A DNA stretch of 64,000 bases from Paenibacillus_G elgii_A (GTDB taxonomy: Bacteria; Bacillota; Bacilli; Paenibacillales; NBRC-103111): contig JBHJMN010000001.1 in assembly GCA_042219835.1 (NCBI GenBank), forward strand, positions 62,001 through 126,000, given 5' to 3'. Made by a program: the position numbers and the translations under genes. The notes beneath the pieces are model-generated. The model had not been told where the DNA came from. It did no database searches and saw only the letters and a program-made list of their open reading frames with translations. Each line of letters opens with the position of its first letter. Positions within the stretch are counted from its first letter, which is position 1. Below are positions 1 through 7,560 of this stretch, in pieces.

Positions 1-1276
1 TGAGCCAAACATTGAAGTTTGATAGAAGGTCGTCGATTACGAATCTTACTTTGCCCTCGGCTGTCAAATTCTTAAAAATCGGATTATTAATGAAACGATC
101 CTTAACGTATGCCTTCGCCTTCTCTACCATACGCTCAACAGCGGCCGATATCTGCGGTGTGTACTTGCCTATAAGTTCCCCAGCAGCAAGCGCAAACTTC
201 TTGATAACCGGCAACACCGGCGTTAACGCGCGGATTTGTAGCGTTTCGATTGTGCCTTTGAGTTGTTCGATCGCGCCCGCCGCGTTGTCCATTTTCTTCT
301 TCGCAACTTCAAGTGCCGTTACTTTCGACATCTCTTCATGAAATTTCTTAACTCCGTCCGCACCCGCTTTATAAAGCGTGCTCGCCGCTTTTACGCCATC
401 GGTGCCGAAGATATCGAGAAACGTCGCCGTACGATCCTGCTCTGACATATTTTTAAATGTTTGTTGCAATACTTCGGAGATGCCGGCCAAGTCCTTTATT
501 TTTCCATCTTTGAAGAACTTGTTCGCTTTACCTACGCCAATGCCGAGTTTATTAAAGAGCTTCGTCGCCTTCTCCGTCTGCGGCTGTAGGTACATTAACA
601 TCGATTTGAAACTTGTACCCGCGTCCGACCCGTTCTTCAAGCCGTCGTTGGACATCAGCCCGACCGCCGTGTTAACATCGCGGAACGAAAGACCGATCAT
701 GTCCGCGACCCCGCCAACGGACGCCAGCGCGTACCCTAAGCCCCGTACGTCGGTGGCAGCTGCGTTCGCCGTGCCCGCCAGAATGTTCGACGCATCGCTC
801 GCTAGAAGCCCGTCTTTTTTGAATGCATTCAACGACGTCGCCATAGTCTCGGACGCCTCGGCGAGATCAAGCCCGCCCGCGGTCGCGAGGTTAAGCGCCG
901 CTTCGAGTCCGCCCGCTTTAACGGTGGCCGGCGATAGGCCCGCTTTCAACAGCTCTTCGATACCCTGCGCAGATTGGAGCGCGGAGTATCTCGTCTTTGC
1001 GCCCATTTCGAGCGCTAGATCACTCATACGTTTCATTTCGTCAGCGGACGCGCCAGTTAACGCTTGAATGGACGATAACTGTGACTCGTAATCCATCGCT
1101 TTTTTCAGCGAATTTGCGGCGGTTGCTACCGCTCCTACTCCGGCTCCGAGACCCGCGAGGGCGGCGCTTGCTCCCGCCATTTTCGCCGTTAGTGAGCCGA
1201 TGCCGTGCATGGCTCTTCTCAGCGTCGATGAAAAGTTATCGTACAGCCGCAATTTCGCGATCAAGTCAAACGCCAC
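1..1276 (-). CDS. Phage tail tape measure protein, N-terminal part (cut by window edge)
   Basis: The minus-strand frame opens with GTG at 1274-1276, directly after the stop of the upstream gene, and stays open for about 425 codons to the window edge. The start region is rich in Ala and Gly and includes KMAGASAALAGLGAGVGAVA, followed by AMDYESQLSSIQALTGASAD, which is typical of TP901-type tape measure cores. The repeated AGL/ATAGGLDLAEASE pattern further in fits the same family. Tape measure proteins set tail length and occupy the tail tube lumen before DNA ejection. The 3' end is missing, so total length and any C-terminal lytic domain are unknown. The family call rests on recognised motifs and overall composition. 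Confidence 0.9.
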   Translation of the reverse strand, partial: MAFDLIAKLRLYDNFSSTLRRAMHGIGSLTAKMAGASAALAGLGAGVGAVATAANSLKKAMDYESQLSSIQALTGASADEMKRMSDLALEMGAKTRYSALQSAQGIEELLKAGLSPATVKAGGLEAALNLATAGGLDLAEASETMATSLNAFKKDGLLASDASNILAGTANAAATDVRGLGYALASVGGVADMIGLSFRDVNTAVGLMSNDGLKNGSDAGTSFKSMLMYLQPQTEKATKLFNKLGIGVGKANKFFKDGKIKDLAGISEVLQQTFKNMSEQDRTATFLDIFGTDGVKAASTLYKAGADGVKKFHEEMSKVTALEVAKKKMDNAAGAIEQLKGTIETLQIRALTPVLPVIKKFALAAGELIGKYTPQISAAVERMVEKAKAYVKDRFINNPIFKNLTAEGKVRFVIDDLLSNFNVWL

Positions 1277-1576
1277 TTACTTCACCTTCTCCCCGCGAAC
1301 ATGCAGGCGGTTGAACACTCGGCCCCACGCCGCCAAATACTTTCTGACAGCGCGTTTTAGGCGTGACGTTGACTTTTCGCGGTCCTCGTCGAGTATTTCC
1401 GCTATCTTCTCGATTCGATAGGAAAGCGAGTTAAATTCCGCGATCCTGTAGCGCCTTAACTGGGCCGCTGCTAAACGTAGTTCTCTGCGCTGGAGCGGCG
1501 TTACGTGCGGGATCGAGATAAGACTGTCATTAATTCGTCCCAGTAGTTCGGCCATCTCTTCAGTTGCATCAATCAT
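1277..1576 (-). CDS. Small phage protein, function unknown (99 aa)
   Basis: ATG at 1574-1576 follows a GGGGGTGA ribosome site, and the stop directly abuts the GTG of the tape measure gene. The protein is charged and helical, rich in Arg, Glu and Leu, with no cysteines and no membrane segment. Its position just before a tape measure gene is where tail assembly chaperones usually lie. I see no slippery site or family motif that proves that role, so the function is left open. Confidence 0.65.
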   Translation of the reverse strand: MIDATEEMAELLGRINDSLISIPHVTPLQRRELRLAAAQLRRYRIAEFNSLSYRIEKIAEILDEDREKSTSRLKRAVRKYLAAWGRVFNRLHVRGEKVK

Positions 1577-1624
1577 TACTTCACCCCCGATAAATAGGAA
1601 AAGAGGCCGCGCGGGCCCCTTCGT

Positions 1625-1915
1625 CTATCGATACAAATACTCTGCGCTAGATATCCATTCGCCGTCTGGATCGTACCGGACGTAACCGATGTAGGCGGAG
1701 CCGCCTGATACGATACGGACTCGGTCGAAACGGCCGACACGTTCATCAAAAATGAAGCCAGGTTTAACTGTATACGTGAACAAGTCGTTAAAAGCGGTTC
1801 CGGCCGTAATGGTAACGTCGCTGGCCCCCTCGTTTGAGATTACAATATAGTGCGCAACGCGGTCATACACAATCGTTTGGTCGGTGCTCCCTGCAAAGCC
1901 TCCAAATGCGATCAT
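1625..1915 (-). CDS. Small beta-rich phage protein, function unknown (96 aa)
   Basis: The start ATG overlaps the stop of the upstream gene (ATGA at 1912-1915), which suggests translational coupling. The sequence is rich in Val, Thr, Gly and aromatic residues with alternating hydrophobic positions, and contains VTITAGTAFNDLFTYTVKPG. This suggests a compact beta-sandwich, possibly a virion accessory protein. It recalls in style the orphan at 58726-58995, which also has a VTI...VKP segment. That resemblance is weak and may be convergent. Confidence 0.6.
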   Translation of the reverse strand: MIAFGGFAGSTDQTIVYDRVAHYIVISNEGASDVTITAGTAFNDLFTYTVKPGFIFDERVGRFDRVRIVSGGSAYIGYVRYDPDGEWISSAEYLYR

Positions 1916-2529
1916 TTGGTCACTTCCTGACTTTCGAACTGACGTTTCAACGTAGCATACGTCGCGATATCATGCGGAGATGAGCTCCTCTTTGCTTTCT
2001 CTAGTGCTGCGCCTACGTCCTCTTGTGTTATCTTTCGCTCGACCGGCGGTGCTTCTGACGTGATATACTCCCCGTCTTTTTGCGCTTGGCGACGTGCCTT
2101 GATGGCGCTATATAATGCAAGGTTCTCCGGGCTACTGTTTTCCAAAGCAACATGACTTGCTACTTTAAATACGTCCTCTGTAATCTCAACGCCACTATTA
2201 ATAATCCTATGGAGTTCCTGGACATTCTCCCGGAAATCTTTAACGTCGTCTCCTGCAATACCTCGATCCATATACTCCCGCCGTTCCTTCAACATCTCGT
2301 ATCGGATGATAGCATCGGAGTGGCCGGATTTTGCGTGATCTGCAAGCTTATCAACGTACCATTGCGCCGGCCATTCTACATACGGAAATTCTTTGTTGAA
2401 GTGTGATACCTTCATGCTCTCATATTTTGCTTTAGCAACAGCTAATGCTTGTTTTTTGTCCATATTTCCGGTTCTAGCAACATATTCCAACTCTTTAATT
2501 TTCTTTAATGAGACTGGCAAAATGTTCAT
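1912..2529 (-). CDS. Hypothetical phage protein (205 aa)
   Basis: The start ATG has GGAGGTATTATTA upstream and overlaps the preceding stop by one base. The protein is helical and hydrophilic with many Lys, Glu and Arg residues and two similar-looking segments near residues 120-150 and 175-200. Both contain a VALE/ALEKA helix followed by a NLALYSAIK or DIATYATLK pattern, which may be an internal repeat. No signal peptide, membrane segment or catalytic motif is visible. It sits in a chain of overlapping genes leading to the tape measure gene. Confidence 0.65.
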   Translation of the reverse strand: MNILPVSLKKIKELEYVARTGNMDKKQALAVAKAKYESMKVSHFNKEFPYVEWPAQWYVDKLADHAKSGHSDAIIRYEMLKERREYMDRGIAGDDVKDFRENVQELHRIINSGVEITEDVFKVASHVALENSSPENLALYSAIKARRQAQKDGEYITSEAPPVERKITQEDVGAALEKAKRSSSPHDIATYATLKRQFESQEVTK

Positions 2530-3128
2530 TAATAATACCTCCGCTCCGGATTAAAGTTAGGCCTCTCACCCCGCGCAAGCTGGCTCAAGTCTGCGCTAGT
2601 GATGAAGTAGTGGTCTGTTGCTGCTTGTGTCTGAATTTCAACGTCATGTAATTTGTAGTAATAGTGATCGGAAAGCTCTGAACGTGCTGAGTATCGTTCC
2701 TGTTCGAAGTCAGCTACAACGGCGTGATATTCCATTACTGCGTCGATAAACTCTTGTTTTGCATCTAATAAGCGATCGAGTACAGGATTATAATGTTTTT
2801 CCTTAAACGCCGGAGCGAAATCCAAATTAAAAGAATCGACGACATCTTGTGCTGTAATTTCAGGTTTAACAACAGAGCTATACATTTCACGCTCTAGGTG
2901 ACGCCGTGCAAACGTCTTTTCGGCTGTCTCTATTCGCTCCTGTAAGGAGTCAAGTTCACTAGTTGAATCTTTCCGAGCAACAAGTGAGTCGCGCAGTGTT
3001 TTTTCATATTCGGCTTTTAGAGCCTGCACCTCTTCAAGTGCTGACGCTTCTCGGCGGACCAGTTCGTCAAACTCTCGTTGTCTTTGCTCTTTCTGTTCGA
3101 TGAATTTCTGGATGAGATCAAATTTCAT
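2529..3128 (-). CDS. Coiled-coil phage protein (199 aa)
   Basis: I chose ATG at 3126-3128 because GAGGGGG lies about nine bases upstream; an in-frame TTG two codons earlier is too close to that site. Residues about 5-75 are almost all Glu, Lys, Arg, Gln and Leu in a heptad-like pattern, which predicts a long coiled coil. A mixed C-terminal part follows, ending with an NFNPERRYY tail. The gene overlaps both neighbours. It could be a scaffold-like or tail accessory protein, but nothing in the sequence decides this. Confidence 0.6.
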   Translation of the reverse strand: MKFDLIQKFIEQKEQRQREFDELVRREASALEEVQALKAEYEKTLRDSLVARKDSTSELDSLQERIETAEKTFARRHLEREMYSSVVKPEITAQDVVDSFNLDFAPAFKEKHYNPVLDRLLDAKQEFIDAVMEYHAVVADFEQERYSARSELSDHYYYKLHDVEIQTQAATDHYFITSADLSQLARGERPNFNPERRYY

Positions 3129-3546
3129 ACTCAAATTCCCCCTCTAGTTTCTGTAGTACTTTCCGAAACGCTCTGACTATTCGGACCCTCCACTTCGGCG
3201 GCTGCTTCCGCTCTAGCTGTTCAATTTCGTACAACTCCCGCAGTACGTCCGCATTTTGCTCGATCGCCGAACGTGTGACTAGGGTATCCGATGGGTGCTT
3301 TATCGTCCCTGCCACACCCGCACTCGTCAGGCTTTCGGTATAAATAGCGCTACTACTGGTCCACATCTCGACTGTTTTCAACTCGTACATCAACGCCAAA
3401 TGCCGGACAATGGCAAGAGCTTCCGAGGGTGTTTCGCACGGCAAAATAACGGAGTCTAGTAAATAGCCATCGTCACCGTATAGTTGTGCGACAATAAACT
3501 GGCGTACCTCAACCCGTTCAAAGTTTGCGACTATAATTGGCCTCAT
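3118..3546 (-). CDS. Hypothetical phage protein (142 aa)
   Basis: The start overlaps the stop of the cold-shock-domain gene (ATGA at 3543-3546), with GAGGTT upstream. The protein begins with a beta-like MRPIIVANFERVEV segment, has a helical middle and ends in a basic segment followed by an acidic tail. No catalytic motif or membrane helix is seen. Overlaps on both sides place it in one transcript with the tail-proximal genes. Confidence 0.6.
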   Translation of the reverse strand: MRPIIVANFERVEVRQFIVAQLYGDDGYLLDSVILPCETPSEALAIVRHLALMYELKTVEMWTSSSAIYTESLTSAGVAGTIKHPSDTLVTRSAIEQNADVLRELYEIEQLERKQPPKWRVRIVRAFRKVLQKLEGEFEYEI

Positions 3547-3899
3547 CCCGCCATAACCTCTGCGATATTTGCTGCGGCCGGCTTACCGTTCTTGCCGTCA
3601 ACGATATCGAACGAAACCCGCTCGCCGTACGTAAGTCGGTCGATGCCGGACCGTTGCAGCTCAGAAGCGTGAACAAAAATATCGAACCCGCCGCTGTCCG
3701 GCTTAATGAAACCGAAGCCACGATCGCTATACCACCGCATGACCGTGCCGTACTTCCTCCCTACGCTCGGTGCTTTCGGCTTTTTGCGTTCCTTGCGTTC
3801 CTTCCGTGGCGACACTCCGAGCGATGGGCCGAGCCATTCAATTTCGTCGCCTGTTCCGGTACCGCCCTGCCACGTTTTCAACTCGATAAATCCGCTCAT
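3543..3899 (-). CDS. Phage protein with C-terminal cold-shock domain (118 aa)
   Basis: Residues about 48-116 form a cold-shock domain: GTVMRWYSDRGFGFIKPDSG holds RNP1 (GFGFI) and DIFVHASEL holds RNP2, followed by ERVSFDIVDGKNGKPAAANI. The first 45 residues are a separate segment ending in a Lys/Arg-rich stretch, longer than in a free-standing Csp protein of about 66 aa. Cold-shock domains bind single-stranded RNA or DNA. In a phage this could help translation or replication, but that is inference. The start overlaps the stop of the upstream gene (ATGA at 3896-3899 lies on its other side with the next gene). Confidence 0.88.
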   Translation of the reverse strand: MSGFIELKTWQGGTGTGDEIEWLGPSLGVSPRKERKERKKPKAPSVGRKYGTVMRWYSDRGFGFIKPDSGGFDIFVHASELQRSGIDRLTYGERVSFDIVDGKNGKPAAANIAEVMAG

Positions 3900-4087
3900 T
3901 CTGTACCCCTCCGTGGTTTCAATTCTTTTTTCGCAAGCATCGGAGCCATGAAACGAATCCGTGCGTCCGATACGCTATCGCCGAATGTGATCGTAAATTC
4001 CGTGCCTTGCTTAGTGTCGAGCATGTGCGCGAGCTTCTTGTGTCCGTGGTCGATCGTCTCAATCCGGCTTACTATATAGTGCTTCAT
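3896..4087 (-). CDS. Small phage protein, function unknown (63 aa)
   Basis: The start is set at ATG 4085-4087 because GGAGG lies six bases upstream; an earlier in-frame ATG at 4097-4099 overlaps that ribosome site. The protein starts MKHYIVSRIETIDHGHKK and is basic with no recognisable domain. It overlaps the upstream gene by 29 bases and the downstream cold-shock gene by four. Confidence 0.55.
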   Translation of the reverse strand: MKHYIVSRIETIDHGHKKLAHMLDTKQGTEFTITFGDSVSDARIRFMAPMLAKKELKPRRGTE

Positions 4088-4463
4088 AATCGCCTCCATA
4101 CTGGACAGACGTTCTGTCCGTTATCACATATTCGGCCGGCCATTCGCCCGACTTAACCGCGTTGTTCAACACGAAATAGATCACGCCGCGAATCTCCGCC
4201 TTTGTGATTCCGTGATTTTTCGTAGGTGAGTACGCCCGGCAAAACATCGTCGACAGCCGCTCGATGAGCGCGTAAAACTTCGCAGGCTCCATTTTCGCGA
4301 TGTGGGCGGGCTTGTTGGCGGCCGCGATGACGAAGTCGATTATCGTATCGAAGTACGCGTCCCTTTCCGGACTGTCGATAAAATAAACGTCAAGCTTGAG
4401 CGGTCGCTTACCTTCCGCGTATTTGACAAAGGTAGAGCCTTCTTCGTGATAAACTGTAATCAT
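4059..4463 (-). CDS. Hypothetical phage protein (134 aa)
   Basis: The frame starts with ATG at 4461-4463 preceded by AAGGACC. The protein is mixed alpha/beta and contains KLDVYFIDSPERDAYFDTII and a helical middle with a single cysteine. No motif is recognised. It is the first gene of the overlapping chain that runs down to the tape measure gene. Confidence 0.6.
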   Translation of the reverse strand: MITVYHEEGSTFVKYAEGKRPLKLDVYFIDSPERDAYFDTIIDFVIAAANKPAHIAKMEPAKFYALIERLSTMFCRAYSPTKNHGITKAEIRGVIYFVLNNAVKSGEWPAEYVITDRTSVQYGGDYEALYSKPD

Positions 4464-4549
4464 CCCGTATCGGTCCTTACGTCGGCCTAGCAGTTTTGCC
4501 GTGGATTTTTCCTGCGCGATGCCCGAGATTTAAAAGGCTCTCGTCGCCC

Positions 4550-4714
4550 TTATCGTCTTTGTTTCGTGACCACAAGCCGCAAATACCGGCAGTCGGCCGG
4601 AGGATCGCGCCATAGTTTGCAGCGCGGGTCCGACTCGGTCGCCAGCGCCGCCATAAGCGCACACGACGCATCCGGACGTAAGAATTCGCAATAGGTTTTT
4701 GCTCGATCTTTCAA
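4550..4714 (-). CDS. Possible small Cys-containing phage protein (54 aa, TTG start)
   Basis: A TTG at 4712-4714 overlaps the TGA of the HTH gene as TTGA, the same coupled layout seen elsewhere in this cluster but with TTG instead of ATG. The frame encodes a peptide with four cysteines (segments KTYCEFLRPDASCALMAAL, DPRCKLWRDPPADCRYLRL). An alternative minus frame covering 4477-4671 is Arg-rich and looks like a shadow. Evidence is frame quality and overlap only. Confidence 0.4.
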   Translation of the reverse strand: MKDRAKTYCEFLRPDASCALMAALATESDPRCKLWRDPPADCRYLRLVVTKQRR

Positions 4715-4959
4715 GATGTTCGGCCGCTCCTCCTGCCTACCGAGAACTCGTCGTATAACCGAAGGATTTCCGCTAATTTGACGGGTGTTAGGTGGAGTTC
4801 CGCTACGAGGTTTCCGCGGATCGTCGGCGTCAAAGTACGTTCGTTACTCTCAATTCGGCAAAGGTGGGACTTAGAGACACGGAGCAAAGCTGCCATCTCT
4901 TCGAGCGTCAAGCGGTAAACCTTCCGAATCTTGTGTAAAACGTCGCTGTCGATCATCAT
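4711..4959 (-). CDS. XRE-family HTH regulator (82 aa)
   Basis: Residues about 6-60 form a lambda-repressor-like helix-turn-helix: KIRKVYRLTLEEMAALLRVS is helices 1-2 and SKSHLCRIESNERTLTP is the recognition region. Such small phage regulators bind operator DNA. ATG at 4957-4959 has AAAGGGG upstream. A near-perfect palindrome lies just upstream at 4977-4992 and is a natural candidate operator. The gene may control the tail-proximal transcript that follows. Confidence 0.82.
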   Translation of the reverse strand: MMIDSDVLHKIRKVYRLTLEEMAALLRVSKSHLCRIESNERTLTPTIRGNLVAELHLTPVKLAEILRLYDEFSVGRRSGRTS

Positions 4960-4976
4960 TGTCAGAGCCCCTTTCT

Positions 4977-4992
4977 AGCAACAAATGTTGCT
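4977..4992. promoter_or_regulatory. Palindromic operator candidate upstream of HTH gene
   Basis: AGCAACAAATGTTGCT has seven-base arms around a two-base centre. It lies 17 bases upstream of the HTH start codon, between the terminator-like hairpin at 5011-5045 and the gene. Autoregulation is inferred. Confidence 0.45.
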
Positions 4993-5010
4993 GAATCCCT
5001 AAATAAAACA

Positions 5011-5045
5011 AAAAATCCGGCCAAACCCTGAACGGGTCGCCGAAT
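5011..5045 (-). terminator. Terminator-like hairpin after the zinc-finger-like gene
   Basis: On the minus strand ACCC/GGGT and flanking TCGGC/GCCGGA pairings form a hairpin followed by TTTTTTG. It lies 24 bases after the stop of the gene at 5069-5848 and would separate that transcript from the HTH gene. Confidence 0.5.
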
Positions 5046-5068
5046 CTTCTTCTAACTATAATATAAAA

Positions 5069-5848
5069 TTATTCCACGAATTGAAGCCGCCCGCGTTCGT
5101 CGAAGATATGCGCAACGTCCGCTAAATTATACCGGACCACTTTGCCCGGCTTTTCCCGTTCCCTCCGCTCTCGGAGACGGTCGAAATACGCCACTTCCCG
5201 ACTTGTCCGGCCGCGCCTCGTTCTTTTCCGGTAGTCCCTTCCGTCGGTCGCAACCCCGTGAGCGGCCCCAAGCGATGCCTCCCACGCTGTACTCCGGAGT
5301 GCGGCGTATGTCTGCCGATAATGATCGTATTCCTTGACGGGCAGATACGTTCCGTTTGCCTTCAGCCGCGCCTCCGCCGACTTCTGATTACGTCGGCACT
5401 TTTCGCTACAGAATTTAGACGGACGCTTTGTTCTCGGTAGGTAGACGGTACGGCAGCCCCAAGCCGCGCATACCCGACGCTTATCACCCGCCGGCAGAAC
5501 AGGCCGTTTACCGATCGTCTCTTCGAGGTACGCCCGTTCCAGCGTTTCCCACTCGCGGCGGGTTCTCGCGATGTTAGCCTCCCGGTTACTGGCGCGCTCT
5601 ATGTTCTCGCGGACGTAATCGACCCGTTCGGCCATCGTTTCGACCGCCTTCCAAAAACGGCTAAGCTCGACGCGCTTCGCCTTACCTTCGGGACAGTCAC
5701 GGCGGTCGGCGGTAACGAGGTCGCGGCGGCTAGTCTGCGCCATATATGACTCGATCGCGGCGGCGTATTCGTCCATAAGATCGTGGATATTGTAGAAATC
5801 GGCTTTAACCGTCCTATTAGCGAGGGATTCAAGAACCGCAAGCGTCAC
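5069..5848 (-). CDS. Phage protein with zinc-finger-like CxxxxC/CSEKC motif (259 aa)
   Basis: I place the start at GTG 5846-5848, since GGAGG lies ten bases upstream just after the stop of the ATPase gene; a longer in-frame ATG at 5890 lacks such a site. Near residues 130-155 the protein has RRVCAAWGCRTVYL and SKFCSEKCRRNQK, a spacing typical of small zinc ribbons in phage and toxin-related proteins. The flanks are very basic with long helices, consistent with nucleic-acid binding. No catalytic motif is seen. It follows the ATPase gene by 16 bases and probably shares its transcript. Confidence 0.65.
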   Translation of the reverse strand: MTLAVLESLANRTVKADFYNIHDLMDEYAAAIESYMAQTSRRDLVTADRRDCPEGKAKRVELSRFWKAVETMAERVDYVRENIERASNREANIARTRREWETLERAYLEETIGKRPVLPAGDKRRVCAAWGCRTVYLPRTKRPSKFCSEKCRRNQKSAEARLKANGTYLPVKEYDHYRQTYAALRSTAWEASLGAAHGVATDGRDYRKRTRRGRTSREVAYFDRLRERREREKPGKVVRYNLADVAHIFDERGRLQFVE

Positions 5849-5864
5849 CAGGCACGCACCTCCA

Positions 5865-7067
5865 TTATATTTCGTAATTGGCCCATGCATGAAGCAGCGA
5901 GCGCATTCGGCTCGACGGCAGATAGAGTTTTATCGGCTGTCCGTTTCGGATACGAGACCGCCAAATCCACTGTAATAGATCAGAGACAGCCAGCGCTTCC
6001 TCGTCGACTTGAATACCGTTTTCTTGGAAGAACGTCTTCTCCTGCGGATTCATGTACCGATTGTAAATGTAAGCGAGAGCCCACCTGTCCGCGTATTCGT
6101 TTGTAGCCCGCGCGTTCACCGCTAGAAAACTATCAGCAAACCCTTTACCCTTAAGTTGGTGGCGATAGTCCTTCAACGTTGTCCAAATAATTTCCCCCGC
6201 CGCAGCGTCACAATGGCTTCGTAAGTATGTATAAAGGTTGCGCTTAAGTTCGCCTATAACATCGCTGCTCGCCCGGTCCAGCCAGCCCGAACTTAACACA
6301 TTCTTACGGCGACCAACCTCGTTAAGTTTTCCGTCATATACTTCGATAAGTGCATACAATTCCTCTCGGTTCTCGGCGCGAACATTATAGTCACACATCT
6401 CATAACAGCCCCCCGTCTTCCGCACCGAACGGTACTCATACACAATGCCGTGAAGATCGAAGTAGTATCGTTGAAGTTGTCCGCTAAATAGATACGTCAT
6501 TGAATAGACCTCTTCAAACACCGCGAAGACTCTCGGCGGAAAAGTCCATACTAGAAAGTTATCGCGGTAAATGAACAGGTTGCCCGCCTTCGCTAGTCGC
6601 TTGATATCAGAAAATCGCGCGTCATTATATTCGTCAAATAACCATATAACGCGGTTTTCTTCGATTTTGATATATTGCGACATCAAGAGCGATCGTATAT
6701 CCTGCGGCCCGATATTAACACGCTCCACGACGTCCATTGCCTCGTCCAGAATCAACGTATACCCAGCGTCGGTAAGTAGTTCGACCAGTTCGTCGTCAGC
6801 ATCGCGAAACAGGCTGTGAGTAGCACAAATATCCGCACCCTGAACGATCAACTGCTTGAGATCGTACATTTTTCGCCCCTTTACATTATCGTTGTCAGGT
6901 GAAATAAATTGCCGATTCATTACGGCATACTTTACGCGTTCGATTTCGTCTAGAAACGGAGTAATGAAAATGAATTTCCGGTCAGTTGGCGCTTCATTCA
7001 TGTGCGCGATTGCCCACGACGTTTTACCGCTACCCATCACAGAATCTATTACCGTCACCTTATTCAT
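5865..7067 (-). CDS. Phage P-loop ATPase, helicase-like (400 aa)
   Basis: The N-terminus MNKVTVIDSVMGSGKTSWAI holds a Walker A motif (GSGKT at about residues 12-16). FIFITPFLDEIERV matches helicase motif Ia, ADICATHSLF resembles a motif Ic region, and LILDEAMDVV at about 105-112 is a DEAx Walker B. This is the layout of DEAD/DEAH-like superfamily 2 N-terminal domains; the C-terminal half does not show clear motifs V and VI, so only the first RecA-like domain is firm. It could act in phage replication or recombination. It lies between the zinc-finger-like gene and a gene-free stretch with an inverted repeat. Confidence 0.72.
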   Translation of the reverse strand: MNKVTVIDSVMGSGKTSWAIAHMNEAPTDRKFIFITPFLDEIERVKYAVMNRQFISPDNDNVKGRKMYDLKQLIVQGADICATHSLFRDADDELVELLTDAGYTLILDEAMDVVERVNIGPQDIRSLLMSQYIKIEENRVIWLFDEYNDARFSDIKRLAKAGNLFIYRDNFLVWTFPPRVFAVFEEVYSMTYLFSGQLQRYYFDLHGIVYEYRSVRKTGGCYEMCDYNVRAENREELYALIEVYDGKLNEVGRRKNVLSSGWLDRASSDVIGELKRNLYTYLRSHCDAAAGEIIWTTLKDYRHQLKGKGFADSFLAVNARATNEYADRWALAYIYNRYMNPQEKTFFQENGIQVDEEALAVSDLLQWIWRSRIRNGQPIKLYLPSSRMRSLLHAWANYEI

Positions 7068-7560
7068 TATCCGACCCCCTCCCGTTTTCGTTCGCTACGA
7101 CAACGCCACTCCGTTAAAAACGTATACTTTCGCTTTAAGGAAAAACGCCGGAAAGCCGCGCCACTACTGGTTTTTTTTTCGATTTCTGCACGCTAGGGGT
7201 GCAAAAATTCGTTCGACGCGATTGCTCTTTATCGCGGAGACTGCAAGCGGAGCGCAGCAGATACTACGTTTGTTCCCGTTGAGTGTAGACACTCTGCGCG
7301 AACCTAAGAGCCTGCCGCGTCACTTCGTTCCTTGCCCCATCCGTCCTAAAACCGTGGACGAATGGATTAACTGTTACTGTGACGCCATGCTCTTACTGTT
7401 TAAGACCGGCGTTAAATGTATAGTTGTTCTAGGACGGCCGCGGTTTTGGGCCGGACTAGGGCGGGAAGGGCCCCGCCATAATCCAATCCGTTCGCGCGGA
7501 TGTAGACATCCAACGGGAACAAACGTAATACTGCGCTCGTCCGAATCTTACCGCGAAATT
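7068..7560. other. Gene-free stretch with inverted repeat
   Basis: About 490 bases lie between the ATPase gene and the J-domain gene with no gene that I can support. A plus-strand open frame crosses it but runs antisense through both neighbours and has no ribosome site. The notable content is the inverted repeat at 7250-7538, described separately. A replication origin or a decayed gene is possible. Confidence 0.4.
7250..7538. repeat. Long imperfect inverted repeat with 17-bp exact core
   Basis: TACGTTTGTTCCCGTTG at 7265-7281 reappears inverted at 7511-7527. Outside and inside it, further blocks match in the same order: GAGCGCAG (7250-7257 and inverted 7531-7538), GCGCGAAC (7295-7302 and inverted 7490-7497) and AAAACCG near 7338 and inverted near 7443. 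Translated in corresponding frames both arms give RLFPL, about 19-20 residues, then RPKT, so they may be two diverged copies of a coding segment in opposite orientation. Confidence 0.6.

Noticed and set aside
378..1067. Plus-strand open frame of 229 codons over the tape measure gene
   Set aside because: Antisense shadow; the minus strand encodes a clear tape measure protein.
4477..4671. Minus-strand Arg-rich frame of 64 codons between two phage genes
   Set aside because: Poor composition and no ribosome site; the overlapping TTG frame at 4550-4714 is a better candidate.
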